NCBI GenBank assembly: GCA_016786765.1
Contig: JAEUUZ010000060.1
Coordinates: 62,001-126,000 of the forward strand
DNA from: Chitinophagales bacterium
Lineage (GTDB): Bacteria > Bacteroidota > Bacteroidia > Chitinophagales > LD1
DNA length: 64,000 bases
Direction of reading: 5' to 3'
A model generated the notes under the pieces. That model saw only the letters and a list, made by a program, of their open reading frames with translations. It was not told the origin of the DNA and ran no database searches. Positions 8,152-16,412 of this stretch are shown in pieces (the stretch's first letter is position 1; each line of letters opens with the position of its first letter). The translations under genes were made by a program, and so were the position numbers.

Positions 8152-8843
8152 AAAACATAGTTGTAGTAGGAGCGGGGCGCGGCATTGGATTGGCCACAGT
8201 GAAAGCCCTTCAAAGCGAAAATTTGTATACCATATCGCGCCAACTCACCAACGATCTGGAGGCTTTGAATACAAAGTTTTACAGCTTAGATGTTGCAAAG
8301 GATGATGTAGCTGTGTTGACAGATTTACCTGAGGTGATTCATGGTGTAGTCTATTGTCCGGGTTCTATAAACCTCCGACCGTTTAACCGACTTACAGCAC
8401 AAGATTTTCTCAACGATTTTCAGCAGAACGTTTTGGGTGCGATTGCAGTGATACAATACCTGTTACCGCGACTCAAAAAAGCCGATGGTGCTTCTATTGT
8501 TTTATTCAGCACAGTAGCTGTAAAAATTGGAATGCCTTTTCATGCCTCAATTGCTGCGGCCAAAGGCGCTATTGAAGGTTTAGCAAAAAGCTTAGCGGCA
8601 GAATTGGCCACTTCAAAAATACGTGTGAACGTGATTGCTCCTTCATTAACCGATACACCATTAGCAAATGCATTGCTGAACTCCGATGAAAAACGCGAAG
8701 CAGCCGCCAAGCGACATCCATTGAATAGTATTGGATCGGCTGATGAAATCGGGCAATTCGTTGCGTTTTTAATGCGCGAAGACAGCCGATGGATAACTGG
8801 GCAAATCATTGGTGTAGATGGTGGAATAGGAAGTTTAAAATAG
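8148..8843 (+). CDS. SDR-family protein with degenerate active site
   Basis: The 231-residue Rossmann protein has a cofactor motif GAGRGIG at residues 8-14, a dipeptide-like NAD(P) site, and a C-terminal [11 protein letters not shown] typical of classical SDRs. The catalytic Ser is probably in FSTVAV. At the catalytic YxxxK position the sequence reads IAAAK, so the Tyr is replaced by Ile. The segment [20 protein letters not shown] and [11 protein letters not shown] resemble the SDR homologues associated with TIGR03643 and DUF2256, so the change may be ancestral in that group. It may bind NAD(P) without normal reductase chemistry. It overlaps DUF2256 by four bases. Confidence 0.88.
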   Translation: MKNIVVVGAGRGIGLATVKALQSENLYTISRQLTNDLEALNTKFYSLDVAKDDVAVLTDLPEVIHGVVYCPGSINLRPFNRLTAQDFLNDFQQNVLGAIAVIQYLLPRLKKADGASIVLFSTVAVKIGMPFHASIAAAKGAIEGLAKSLAAELATSKIRVNVIAPSLTDTPLANALLNSDEKREAAAKRHPLNSIGSADEIGQFVAFLMREDSRWITGQIIGVDGGIGSLK

Positions 8844-8848
8844 AGCTA

Positions 8849-9157
8849 TTATCTTGCGCCTAAGGCAAAGTTGAAGGGAAACAATTTTCCCTCCATAACA
8901 CCTTCTTTAATACAAGGGTCGTTTTCCATAATTAATTTTGCAGCTGCTTCATCTTCTGCTGTGAAGATTGCAATGCCTCTGTTTTCGGGGTTTTCAATAG
9001 GCACTTCGGTTCTGCCCACAACTTTCATAATGTCTTTGGCGTGCAAATCCACTAAGTAATTCCAATGTCGACCAAGGGTGGCACGCGTTTCATCTGTCCA
9101 GCACGCTTCTTGCTCATACGGACTTTTTAATTGCAAAATGTAAATGAAAGTTGCCAC
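8849..9157 (-). CDS. YciI family protein
   Basis: The 102-residue protein fits the YciI fold (dimeric alpha-beta barrel): an opening strand MATFIYILQL, the segment RATLGRHWNYLVDLHAKDIMKVVGRTE, and a closing strand pair with FTAEDEAAAKLIMENDPCIKEGVMEGKLFPF. The last segment matches the family DPFxxxGxxxxxxixPW-like pattern. Function is mostly unknown. Some relatives degrade chlorinated aromatics, and a conserved His-Asp pair is thought to be important. It sits ten bases downstream of rimM on the same strand, where trmD is found in many other genomes. Confidence 0.82.
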   Translation of the reverse strand: MATFIYILQLKSPYEQEACWTDETRATLGRHWNYLVDLHAKDIMKVVGRTEVPIENPENRGIAIFTAEDEAAAKLIMENDPCIKEGVMEGKLFPFNFALGAR

Positions 9158-9167
9158 TGTAATACGA

Positions 9168-9677
9168 TTATAGGTCTAATAAGCCTTCCGGCAAGTCAAA
9201 AACAATCTGTTTCTTCTTTTTGATGATATCTATAACAAAGTCGTCAACAAGCGGAATTAAGTGCTCTTTCTCGCCATTTTCAACAACGGCAAAGGTTTGC
9301 ATGGGCATTTCATCGATAGCGATAATGGTACCGAACTGGGTTTCATTGTCAAATGCAGTGTAACCAATCAGAAATTCTAAATCCGATTCATCTTCTTCGA
9401 AGTATTTCTCTGCATCTTGTTCCGATAGGTAAATGTCTAAATTACTATGTGAAATGGCTTGGTTGCGATCTTTGAATTCCTCGAAATGCACAAAACCTGA
9501 TTCTTCACGATTCATTTCTAATTTCTCAACAAACAAAGGAGTGTACATCCCATTGAGTTGAATAAAAAAGAAATTCGGTACCGCGGCATTGTCTTTCAAG
9601 AACCCGTGAAACACAAATTGTAAAGCCCCATGGATTCCATGAGGCTTTACTAATTTTCCGACAGAAATATATTCCAT
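9168..9677 (-). CDS. rimM: Ribosome maturation factor RimM
   Basis: RimM binds ribosomal protein uS19 and assists maturation of the 30S head. I place the start at ATG 9677, which gives MEYISVGKLVKPHGIHG, the conserved RimM N-terminus. A longer frame reaching 9779 would overlap rpsP and add a low-complexity leader. The product is 169 residues, normal for the family. The PRC-barrel half carries LIGYTAFDN and PLVDDFVIDIIKKKKQIVFDLPEGLLDL, the standard C-terminal signature. The gene follows rpsP by 19 bases in the usual ffh-rpsP-rimM order. Confidence 0.93.
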   Translation of the reverse strand: MEYISVGKLVKPHGIHGALQFVFHGFLKDNAAVPNFFFIQLNGMYTPLFVEKLEMNREESGFVHFEEFKDRNQAISHSNLDIYLSEQDAEKYFEEDESDLEFLIGYTAFDNETQFGTIIAIDEMPMQTFAVVENGEKEHLIPLVDDFVIDIIKKKKQIVFDLPEGLLDL

Positions 9678-9696
9678 TGCGGATGTATAATTTAGA

Positions 9697-10263
9697 TTAT
9701 TCAGCTGGAGCTTCCGTACTTTCAGCAGCAGGTGCTTCTTCAACCACCGGAGCTTCTTCAACTGCAGGAGCTTCTTCAACAGCCGGAGCGTTTGCCGCTT
9801 CAGCAGCCGCTAATGCAGCAGCACGTTTTGCTTCTCTACTTTCTTTAATCTTAGTTTCTTCTTCTAACAATTTAGCAATTTTATCTGCGTTAGATTTGTG
9901 TAGTTTTTTCTGGTGATCCAACACAGAATTTTTGTGTGCATCTAACCACTCTTGCCATTTTTGATCAGCTACTTCTTGCGTTAATGCGCCTTTAGCAACT
10001 CCTCTCAAAAGGTGTTTGTGGAATAATACGCCTTTGTATTTCAAAATTGCGTTTACAGTATTAGTAGGTTCAGCACCTTTTTGCAACCATGCTAAAGCTT
10101 TATCTACATCTAAATTAATAGAAGCAGGAACAGTTAGTGGATTGTAATCACCGATTCTTTCGATGTATTTACCATCTCTTCGTGCACGAGAGTCGGCAAC
10201 TACGATGGTGTAATAAGGTCTTTTTCCTCGACCGTGACGTTGAAGTCTGATTTTTGTAGCCAT
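9697..10263 (-). CDS. rpsP: 30S ribosomal protein bS16 with extended C-terminal tail
   Basis: The first about 80 residues are canonical bS16: [41 protein letters not shown], then the segment [15 protein letters not shown]. The protein is 188 residues, about 100 longer than Escherichia coli bS16. The extra part has a helical section to about residue 150 (with [19 protein letters not shown]) and then a tail of Ala, Glu and Pro built on the motif APAVEE. Long bS16 forms are common in Bacteroidota, so this is lineage-typical. It has its own consensus promoter upstream. Confidence 0.95.
   Translation of the reverse strand: MATKIRLQRHGRGKRPYYTIVVADSRARRDGKYIERIGDYNPLTVPASINLDVDKALAWLQKGAEPTNTVNAILKYKGVLFHKHLLRGVAKGALTQEVADQKWQEWLDAHKNSVLDHQKKLHKSNADKIAKLLEEETKIKESREAKRAAALAAAEAANAPAVEEAPAVEEAPVVEEAPAAESTEAPAE
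9731..9784 (-). repeat. 18-bp tandem repeat in the rpsP tail
   Basis: On the plus strand, three 18-base units follow one another: GGTGCTTCTTCAACCACC, GGAGCTTCTTCAACTGCA and GGAGCTTCTTCAACAGCC. They encode the APAVEE-type tail of bS16. Such units can expand or contract by slippage without shifting the frame. Confidence 0.85.
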
Positions 10264-10308
10264 GTCTTAAATGAATTTAAGGATTGGGTTAATGAATATT
10301 TTGAGGCG

Positions 10309-10339
10309 CGAATATAGTAGTTAATTGCGATTTTGCAAA
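10309..10339 (-). promoter_or_regulatory. Promoter of rpsP-rimM
   Basis: On the minus strand, TTTG (complement of 10336-10339) is followed after 19 bases by TATATTCG (complement of 10309-10316). This matches the Bacteroidota TTTG-N19-TAnnTTTG consensus with one change in the second box. It lies between ffh and rpsP, so rpsP can be transcribed apart from ffh. Confidence 0.8.
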
Positions 10340-10349
10340 TCTTTAGGGT

Positions 10350-11678
10350 TTATTTCCCCATTATACCTTTTAACGACCGACCGGAATCGCTCATTTTTTG
10401 TACCGATTTCATCATTTTCTTCATTTCATCGAATTGTTTAATGAAGGCGTTCACCTCCTGAATGCTGTTACCTGAGCCCTTTGCTAAGCGAGCCCTTCGT
10501 TTGCCGTCCAACAAATCCGGATTTTCGCGCTCTTTCGGGGTCATAGAATAAATAATGGCTTCAATTTTTTTGAACGAATCGTTATTGATGTCTACATCTT
10601 TCACGGCTTTACCCATTCCCGGAATCATGCCCAATAGGTCTTTCATGTTACCCATTTTCTTGATCTGGTTCAATTGATAAAGAAAATCGTTGAAGTTGAA
10701 CTGGTTTTTACGGATTTTCGATTCAATCTCACGCGCCTTTTTTTCATCGTATTGTGCTTGGGCCTTTTCCACAAAGGAAACGATATCTCCCATACCCAAA
10801 ATACGTTGTGCCATACGATCGGGGTGGAACACATCTAATGCCTCTGCCTTTTCGCCCAACGATACAAATTTGATAGGCTTACCAACAGTATAGGTAATCG
10901 TTAAAGCGGCACCACCACGGGTATCTCCATCTAATTTCGTTAATACAACACCATCAAAGTTCAAGCGATCGTTGAAGGCTTTAGCGGTATTCACGGCATC
11001 TTGACCGGTCATGGAATCTACTACAAACAAAATCTCTGTTGGCGAAGTTTTCTCCTTCAACAACGATATCTCATTCATCATGTCTTCATCCACTGCCAAA
11101 CGACCTGCAGTATCTATAATCACCACATCGTTTCCATTGGCTTTGGCTTCTTCAATTCCTTTAAGAGCAATAGCTAGAGGGCTTGTACTTTCTTTATCGG
11201 CATAAACGGGAATATTGATTTTCTCTCCCAACACCATCAACTGATCAATTGCAGCCGGACGGTATACGTCACAAGCCACCATCAACGGTCGTTTAAATTT
11301 CTGCGTTTTGAGGAACAATGCCAGTTTATGGGTGAATGTTGTTTTTCCCGAACCTTGCAAACCGGCTATCAAAATTACAGCAGGCGTGCCTTTCACGTTG
11401 AAATCGGCTGCTGTTCCGCCCATGAGTTCCGTTAATTCATCACTCATGATTTTGGTGATGAGTTGTCCCGGAGAAACTGCGGTGAGTACGTTCTGTCCTA
11501 ATGCTTTCTCTTTTACGCGATCCGTAAATTCTTTGGCAATTTTATAGTTCACATCGGCATCTACCAATGCGCGTCTGATTTCCTTTATTGTTTCCGCGAC
11601 ATTTATCTCGGTAATTTTCCCTTGTCCCTTTAGCGTTTTAAAGGCTCCTTCGAGGCGTTCCTGTAAATTTTCAAACAT
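10350..11678 (-). CDS. ffh: Signal recognition particle protein Ffh
   Basis: The 442-residue GTPase binds the SRP RNA and signal sequences and delivers ribosomes to FtsY at the membrane. The N domain spans residues 1-95. The G domain has the P-loop GLQGSGKTT at 106-114, then DTAGR near 188 and TKLDGD near 247. The M domain from about residue 295 contains the Met-rich MGNMKDLLGMIPGMGKAVK and the RNA-binding segment RRARLAKGSGNSIQEV. Length and motif order are normal. A TTGG-N19-TATATTCG promoter lies upstream at 11701-11731. Confidence 0.97.
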   Translation of the reverse strand: MFENLQERLEGAFKTLKGQGKITEINVAETIKEIRRALVDADVNYKIAKEFTDRVKEKALGQNVLTAVSPGQLITKIMSDELTELMGGTAADFNVKGTPAVILIAGLQGSGKTTFTHKLALFLKTQKFKRPLMVACDVYRPAAIDQLMVLGEKINIPVYADKESTSPLAIALKGIEEAKANGNDVVIIDTAGRLAVDEDMMNEISLLKEKTSPTEILFVVDSMTGQDAVNTAKAFNDRLNFDGVVLTKLDGDTRGGAALTITYTVGKPIKFVSLGEKAEALDVFHPDRMAQRILGMGDIVSFVEKAQAQYDEKKAREIESKIRKNQFNFNDFLYQLNQIKKMGNMKDLLGMIPGMGKAVKDVDINNDSFKKIEAIIYSMTPKERENPDLLDGKRRARLAKGSGNSIQEVNAFIKQFDEMKKMMKSVQKMSDSGRSLKGIMGK

Positions 11679-11700
11679 GATTGCGTTGTTTTTGAGCGTG

Positions 11701-11731
11701 CGAATATAGAAGGCTAATCGTCAAATACCAA
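11701..11731 (-). promoter_or_regulatory. Promoter of ffh
   Basis: On the minus strand, TTGG (complement of 11728-11731), 19 bases, then TATATTCG (complement of 11701-11708). The second box is the same octamer as at the rpsP promoter. It is followed by the ffh ATG about 22 bases downstream. Confidence 0.7.
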
Positions 11732-11750
11732 TAGCCATGCGTTTAATGCT

Positions 11751-13439
11751 TCAAATTTTACTGATTCGAACTGTTTTTACTTTATCATAAGAAGTTAATC
11801 GAACAATAAAGAGTCCGCTATTCCAGTCGGAAGTGTTCAACGTGATTTTTTTTTCATTCGCTAAAAACGCAGAAAATATAGTCTTTCCGTCTATACTCAT
11901 TACTTGAATACTATTCATTGGAAAGTCGGTAGATAAGTTCAAATAGTTGGATACCGGATTCGGATAAGCGCTTACCATTAGGGCATCTTCTTCAATACCA
12001 AGCGTTGTAGAATCGTTGTCGATAATGAAAAACGTAAATTGTCGTATACCTTGATGGCCAATAGCTACGGGCGATAAATCTCCAATGCGCAGATTAATTT
12101 GTTCATTTACTTCATCGATGTTATCATCATTCAGTGTAACGTATACTTCTTGAGTATCCATTGAAAAGGCAGGGAATATGACTACTGTATCAACAAAAGT
12201 GAAATCGGTATTTTGTGTTGCATTACCGTTGTAATATGTTACCGGTACACTTATGGGAACTTTCATTGGTGAAGTGGTAACCAATTTAACCGTGCATTTT
12301 CCTTGGTTTTCCAAAAATGAATAAGCAGCTCCCAAGAATCCGATTTGTACGGTGTCTCTATCCAAAATACTAAGCGTGTAGACTGTATCAGTTGCAGTAT
12401 TAATACTGCCGTATTTGAATCGAACATAGGCTTGTTCTGTATCTTCAACAAATGCATCGTTTTTGACACGAATAAAAACAGTGTCGTGCGAAATTCCCGG
12501 AGGGGCGCTAAACAAAGGGTCGTGGTAAAAAAAGTAGGAGTAGTCGTTTTGCTTAGCAGTGCCGTCAAATCCGGTTGTAATTTGAAACAAATACGTTTTG
12601 TTCCAAGGATTGTTAACTGTAACCAATATGGTTGTTATACCCGCTGTATCTTCAAATACCGTGTCGTTCAATCGGTCAAACGCAATGGAGATGGGTTGTG
12701 GCGACTCATCATCTTTTACAAATAAGGTAAACGCTGAATCCGGACAATAGTTGGCATCAAAATCACTCAGTTTTAAGACGAGGGTTTCCGTTTGTTCTTG
12801 ATTATTATCGTCTGTTAGGTATACATAAGCACTCGCACTGTCTAGTCCGGGTCCGAAATTGAGGAAGGTCCATCCAAAACCAAATTCTGGTCCTCCGGTT
12901 AAGGTATAGTTTCCATCATCGGCTCTTACAAAACAGCGAACGCCTGTTGGGTTCGGATTGTTGCAAACTACAGTAACTTTGTAAGCGGTTTGTGTTTCCC
13001 AAATGGTATCGGTGGGTACTAAAAACGAAAAAGTGGCAGGGCTTTCGTTATCAGTGATAGTAAGTGTGAATGTAGAATCTGAACCTAATGAATCATCAAC
13101 TGTTAAGGCGTGAAGAACGAATACAATTGATTCGAGGTATTCAACTATCGAATCGTCTGTAACGGTAATATAAACCGGTAAGGAATCTGTGAATGCAGGA
13201 ATAGTAATGGAGGTGGAGGTGAAATTGTTGACATCTTTTGCAACTCCGGTTCCGGATTTTATAGCTAAAGAAAAGTTATGGTTTTGCGGAGAGGCCACTG
13301 AGGCTTTCACATATCCTGCCAAAATCATCCCATCAGCTTCGTTAACATTGCTATTGGTGGTTGTAAATTGGAATACCGACTGCGCGGTTGCAGAAACGGT
13401 TATTAAAAACATCGATATTAAAATAATAAAGAAACGCAT
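11751..13439 (-). CDS. Secreted Calx-beta-like repeat protein with T9SS type A sorting domain
   Basis: Signal peptide at residues 1-20 (MRFFIILISMFLITVSATAQ, ATG at 13439). It is followed by about four Calx-beta-type units, each with an ITVTDDxxxExxExxxFxLxxLxxDSxxxFTLTIxDNES pattern, at about residues 20-450. The C-terminal segment of about 75 residues starts at SAYPNPVSNYLNL, the signature of type A T9SS sorting domains. It is exported by the type IX system and probably anchored to the surface or released. Calx-beta domains bind Ca2+ and act in adhesion in many surface proteins. The adhesive role is inference. It is monocistronic between ffh and the divergent YqgE gene. Confidence 0.8.
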   Translation of the reverse strand: MRFFIILISMFLITVSATAQSVFQFTTTNSNVNEADGMILAGYVKASVASPQNHNFSLAIKSGTGVAKDVNNFTSTSITIPAFTDSLPVYITVTDDSIVEYLESIVFVLHALTVDDSLGSDSTFTLTITDNESPATFSFLVPTDTIWETQTAYKVTVVCNNPNPTGVRCFVRADDGNYTLTGGPEFGFGWTFLNFGPGLDSASAYVYLTDDNNQEQTETLVLKLSDFDANYCPDSAFTLFVKDDESPQPISIAFDRLNDTVFEDTAGITTILVTVNNPWNKTYLFQITTGFDGTAKQNDYSYFFYHDPLFSAPPGISHDTVFIRVKNDAFVEDTEQAYVRFKYGSINTATDTVYTLSILDRDTVQIGFLGAAYSFLENQGKCTVKLVTTSPMKVPISVPVTYYNGNATQNTDFTFVDTVVIFPAFSMDTQEVYVTLNDDNIDEVNEQINLRIGDLSPVAIGHQGIRQFTFFIIDNDSTTLGIEEDALMVSAYPNPVSNYLNLSTDFPMNSIQVMSIDGKTIFSAFLANEKKITLNTSDWNSGLFIVRLTSYDKVKTVRISKI

Positions 13440-13533
13440 GAACAATTTTTAGTCCAGCGAAGTTAATGAAACTGTTGAATTGATTTAGTTTAAAACAAAC
13501 GGATTGTTTATTTTTATTGCCAATCAAGAAAGT

Positions 13534-14130
13534 ATGATTTTGCCTGCAACTACATGGAGCTACGAATTTGAAAAAGGGAAACATGTGAAGCCCGGCACGT
13601 TGCTATTGGCTGAACCGTTTATGGATGACGATAATTTCAGAAGAGCTGTGGTGCTTATTTGCAGAAATGATGCCGATGGAACTCACGGTCTATTGCTAAA
13701 CAAGCCTGTTGATTTAAGATTACAAGACGTTATTGAAAACTTCCCGTTGAGCTATGAAGGGAAATTGATGCTAGGAGGACCGGTAGGTACTGATTTGATT
13801 CAAGTAATACATAACCGAGGAACTTTGATTGAAGGTAGCCTGAAAATTGCTGAAGGTGTATATTGGGGAGGTAATTTTGAACAAATTAAAAAACTTATTC
13901 GCCAAGGCACATTAACCACAGCTCATTTACGTTTTTTTATTGGTTATGCCGGTTGGGATGAAGGACAATTGGATGCTGAAATAAAAGATAGTTCTTGGAT
14001 TATATCTACCGGAGCTAATGAAACTTTATTTTATCATCACCCGGAAAATATGTGGCGGTTAAAAATGCAGTCGATGGGAGGTGTTTATAAATCGATGGCG
14101 GGCTATCCTGAAAGTCCAATGCTCAACTAG
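13534..14130 (+). CDS. YqgE/AlgH family protein
   Basis: Start at ATG 13534, giving MILPATTW. The 198-residue product matches the YqgE/AlgH (DUF179) family: KPGTLLLAEPFMDDDNFRRAVVLIC near the N-terminus, then DGTHGLLLNKPVDLRL, MLGGPVGTDLI (family motif GGPV), and FIGYAGWDEGQLDAEI. The biochemical role is not settled. In Pseudomonas AlgH affects alginate regulation, and structures show a split beta-barrel. No signal peptide is present. It converges with the GT39 gene, the stop codons being three bases apart. Confidence 0.92.
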   Translation: MILPATTWSYEFEKGKHVKPGTLLLAEPFMDDDNFRRAVVLICRNDADGTHGLLLNKPVDLRLQDVIENFPLSYEGKLMLGGPVGTDLIQVIHNRGTLIEGSLKIAEGVYWGGNFEQIKKLIRQGTLTTAHLRFFIGYAGWDEGQLDAEIKDSSWIISTGANETLFYHHPENMWRLKMQSMGGVYKSMAGYPESPMLN

Positions 14131-14132
14131 GT

Positions 14133-15752
14133 TTATTTCTTTTGAAAAAAAACAAATCCATTTTTTGTATAAAGCATCGTTAAGTCAGAGGTATCAATCT
14201 TTTCGATAAGATTGATTTTCGAAATGACAAATGTTTTGTTGGATGCAGGAGTAGGACTCATTTGACCATAGTAATAGATGGCATAACTCTTAAAGCCCCT
14301 TGCTTCAAAACGGCAATCTTCAATAGACGCTTTCTTGAGAAAATCGATCATTGCGTTTTGCGAATAGCGCTCAACGCGAGGTGCCATCAGTAAAGCAATT
14401 AATGAAGCGAAAATACCCGAAGCCATAAATAAAATTCCAAAAGCAAGGGCTTTTCGGTTGAAGTGGATAGCGATTATTGATAGGATAATCAGGAATAAGA
14501 AAAGCGAGGGAATAATAAGCTCTTTTACATTCCAATAAACCTTTGCTTTTAGCGCTTCGTTTGCAAATAAATCATTGATGGGTGGCAGCGGGATTTTTTG
14601 AGCAAAAATATACATTGCACCTCCAATGGCAGTGGCCCACAGTAAGGCCAGTAAAAATAATCCAACCGACATCCCCCAATGCCATTTCTTTTTGCCTTCA
14701 TAAACTTTGTGCATATAATAAGCAGCTAAGAAAGTAATGGGCAGGTAGCAAAGGGATGAGTAGTGTACAATTTTCGTTTGCGTAATAGAGAATAAGATAA
14801 GCACAACGCTAAGTAAAGCTAACATCCAGCGCTTCAATAATAGCTGATGGATAGTATCCTCGTTGTTTCGTTTGAAGGCTCCCCAAAGTAAAATACTTGC
14901 TGGAAAACAGCCTAAAAGCAATAATACAAAGTGATAGTAAACGGGACCGGCATGTCCGGCATCTGCAGTAGTAAATAAGCGAACTTGATAATAGAAGAAT
15001 TCTTTCAAAAATTTTACGCCAATGCCTTTCGATTCATAACTCAGCCAAATGGAAATGATGAGCGTTACAATTACAAACCACGTAATAAAACTGGAAAGAT
15101 TGAAGGTGATTCTTCCACGGTTCCATATGCCAACACTGGTAACAACCAAAACAATAATGAGAATAGCTACAGGGCCTTTGGTTAAAACGGCCAAGCCGCA
15201 TGCAATGGCAGAGTAAACGGTAAAACGCATCATTTTTTTGCGCAGTGTTTTGCCGGATTCAAATTCATCTTTGATAGATATTTTGAATAGCCAATACAAA
15301 CTCAGAAAAATAAAATAATTGAAAACAGGATCTATAATGCCTGATTTGAAATAGAAAAACGGAAGAAAAGAACAGGCCATTAATAAAGCCCAAAATACGC
15401 CAAAAGTAACGGAGAAATAGTGTTTGCCTATATTGTAGGTAAGTAACATGGTCAGGATGCCAAAAATTGCATTTGGGAAGCGTGCTGAAAACTCATCTGT
15501 GCCTAGGAAATGCATACATAACGCCTGCATCCACATAAACAAAGGAGGCTTCTCGAAAAAGGGTTGAAAGTTAATTTGAACCTGATGGAAATTTCCACTT
15601 ACTAACATTTCGCGAGCCGATTCGGCAAAGTTGATTTCGTCCCAATCGAATAAATGAACATGCCCAAGAAAGGGAATAAAAAGACCTGCACCGATTACGA
15701 TTACAAACAATCGAGTAGGGAACTGGGCTAATCTCTTAAATATGTCGTTCAT
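14133..15752 (-). CDS. Glycosyltransferase family 39-like membrane protein (PMT_2/ArnT-like)
   Basis: The 539-residue protein has about eleven hydrophobic segments. Its N-terminal loop carries LFDWDEINFAESAREML, which contains the Asp-Glu pair required in C-type glycosyltransferases, and EKPPLFMWMQALCMHFLG with ARFPNAIFGIL. These are PMT_2/ArnT features. Such enzymes use polyprenyl-phosphate sugars to modify lipids or proteins on the periplasmic face. The acceptor is unknown; lipid A or a glycan lipid is likeliest. The next genes in the same orientation encode PAP2 and LptF/G proteins, so an envelope role fits the context. Confidence 0.85.
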   Translation of the reverse strand: MNDIFKRLAQFPTRLFVIVIGAGLFIPFLGHVHLFDWDEINFAESAREMLVSGNFHQVQINFQPFFEKPPLFMWMQALCMHFLGTDEFSARFPNAIFGILTMLLTYNIGKHYFSVTFGVFWALLMACSFLPFFYFKSGIIDPVFNYFIFLSLYWLFKISIKDEFESGKTLRKKMMRFTVYSAIACGLAVLTKGPVAILIIVLVVTSVGIWNRGRITFNLSSFITWFVIVTLIISIWLSYESKGIGVKFLKEFFYYQVRLFTTADAGHAGPVYYHFVLLLLGCFPASILLWGAFKRNNEDTIHQLLLKRWMLALLSVVLILFSITQTKIVHYSSLCYLPITFLAAYYMHKVYEGKKKWHWGMSVGLFLLALLWATAIGGAMYIFAQKIPLPPINDLFANEALKAKVYWNVKELIIPSLFLFLIILSIIAIHFNRKALAFGILFMASGIFASLIALLMAPRVERYSQNAMIDFLKKASIEDCRFEARGFKSYAIYYYGQMSPTPASNKTFVISKINLIEKIDTSDLTMLYTKNGFVFFQKK

Positions 15753-15779
15753 AAAACCAAATATAAAAATTCTAAGCTG

Positions 15780-16412
15780 TCATTGTAAAAGACCACTCAG
15801 ATAACGATTGTAAAGTCTGTTTCCAATCATTCCCATGGATAAGCCAATCAATGCCCCTATACCGGTATCGATAACAAAATGTGCCAGTAAGTATATGCGC
15901 GATAAGCCCACCAAAATACCAATGCATATAAACACGTATGTAAATTTACGTTCGTTAAAGAGCATCACTAAACAATACATTAAACAAAAGGCAAAAGCGG
16001 TATGACCTGAAGGAAAACTATAATGCAATAAATCTGAAGAATTTATCGGTAAAACAATATTTTGTTGTAGGGCCCATGCTCTTGGCCGTTCAGAAGAAGA
16101 AAAGATAAGGTGTTTGAAAATGCTAATGGTTAATGCCGTAAGTAAAGCAATAATGGTGTAATGAAACAGTTGTTTGCGATCTTTCAATAGCACTAGTGCA
16201 ATGAATGCAATTATTCCAGGTAGTTCAGCAATTTGAGTAATATAAGCAAAAATGCAGTGAACAGGTTCTATATAATTTTGTGTTAGGTATTGAACTTCCG
16301 CACCTTTAGGAAAACTAAAGGCAAACCCTAAACAAAGCAAGGCATACAGGAATGTACCAAGCGCAAATTGTTCTTCTTCTTTGGTAAAGTTCAGGTTCAT
16401 CGTTTTCGCCAT
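15780..16412 (-). CDS. PAP2 superfamily membrane phosphatase
   Basis: The 210-residue protein has six predicted membrane helices and the three PAP2 motifs: KHLIFSSSERPRA (K-x6-RP), YSFPSGHTAF (PSGH) and SRIYLLAHFVIDTGIG (SR-x5-H-x3-D). Relatives hydrolyse lipid phosphates, including phosphatidate and undecaprenyl pyrophosphate. The start at ATG 16412 overlaps the 3' end of the upstream LptF/G gene by 16 bases, so the two are probably translationally coupled. An internal Met at residue 5 is another possible start. The role in lipid-carrier or lipid A phosphate metabolism is inferred. Confidence 0.92.
   Translation of the reverse strand: MAKTMNLNFTKEEEQFALGTFLYALLCLGFAFSFPKGAEVQYLTQNYIEPVHCIFAYITQIAELPGIIAFIALVLLKDRKQLFHYTIIALLTALTISIFKHLIFSSSERPRAWALQQNIVLPINSSDLLHYSFPSGHTAFAFCLMYCLVMLFNERKFTYVFICIGILVGLSRIYLLAHFVIDTGIGALIGLSMGMIGNRLYNRYLSGLLQ

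Noticed and set aside
9168-9779. Longer rimM frame starting at 9779
   Set aside because: It overlaps the rpsP 3' end and adds a Lys/Leu-rich leader that comes from the repeat region; MEYISVGKLVKPHG at 9677 matches the family N-terminus.
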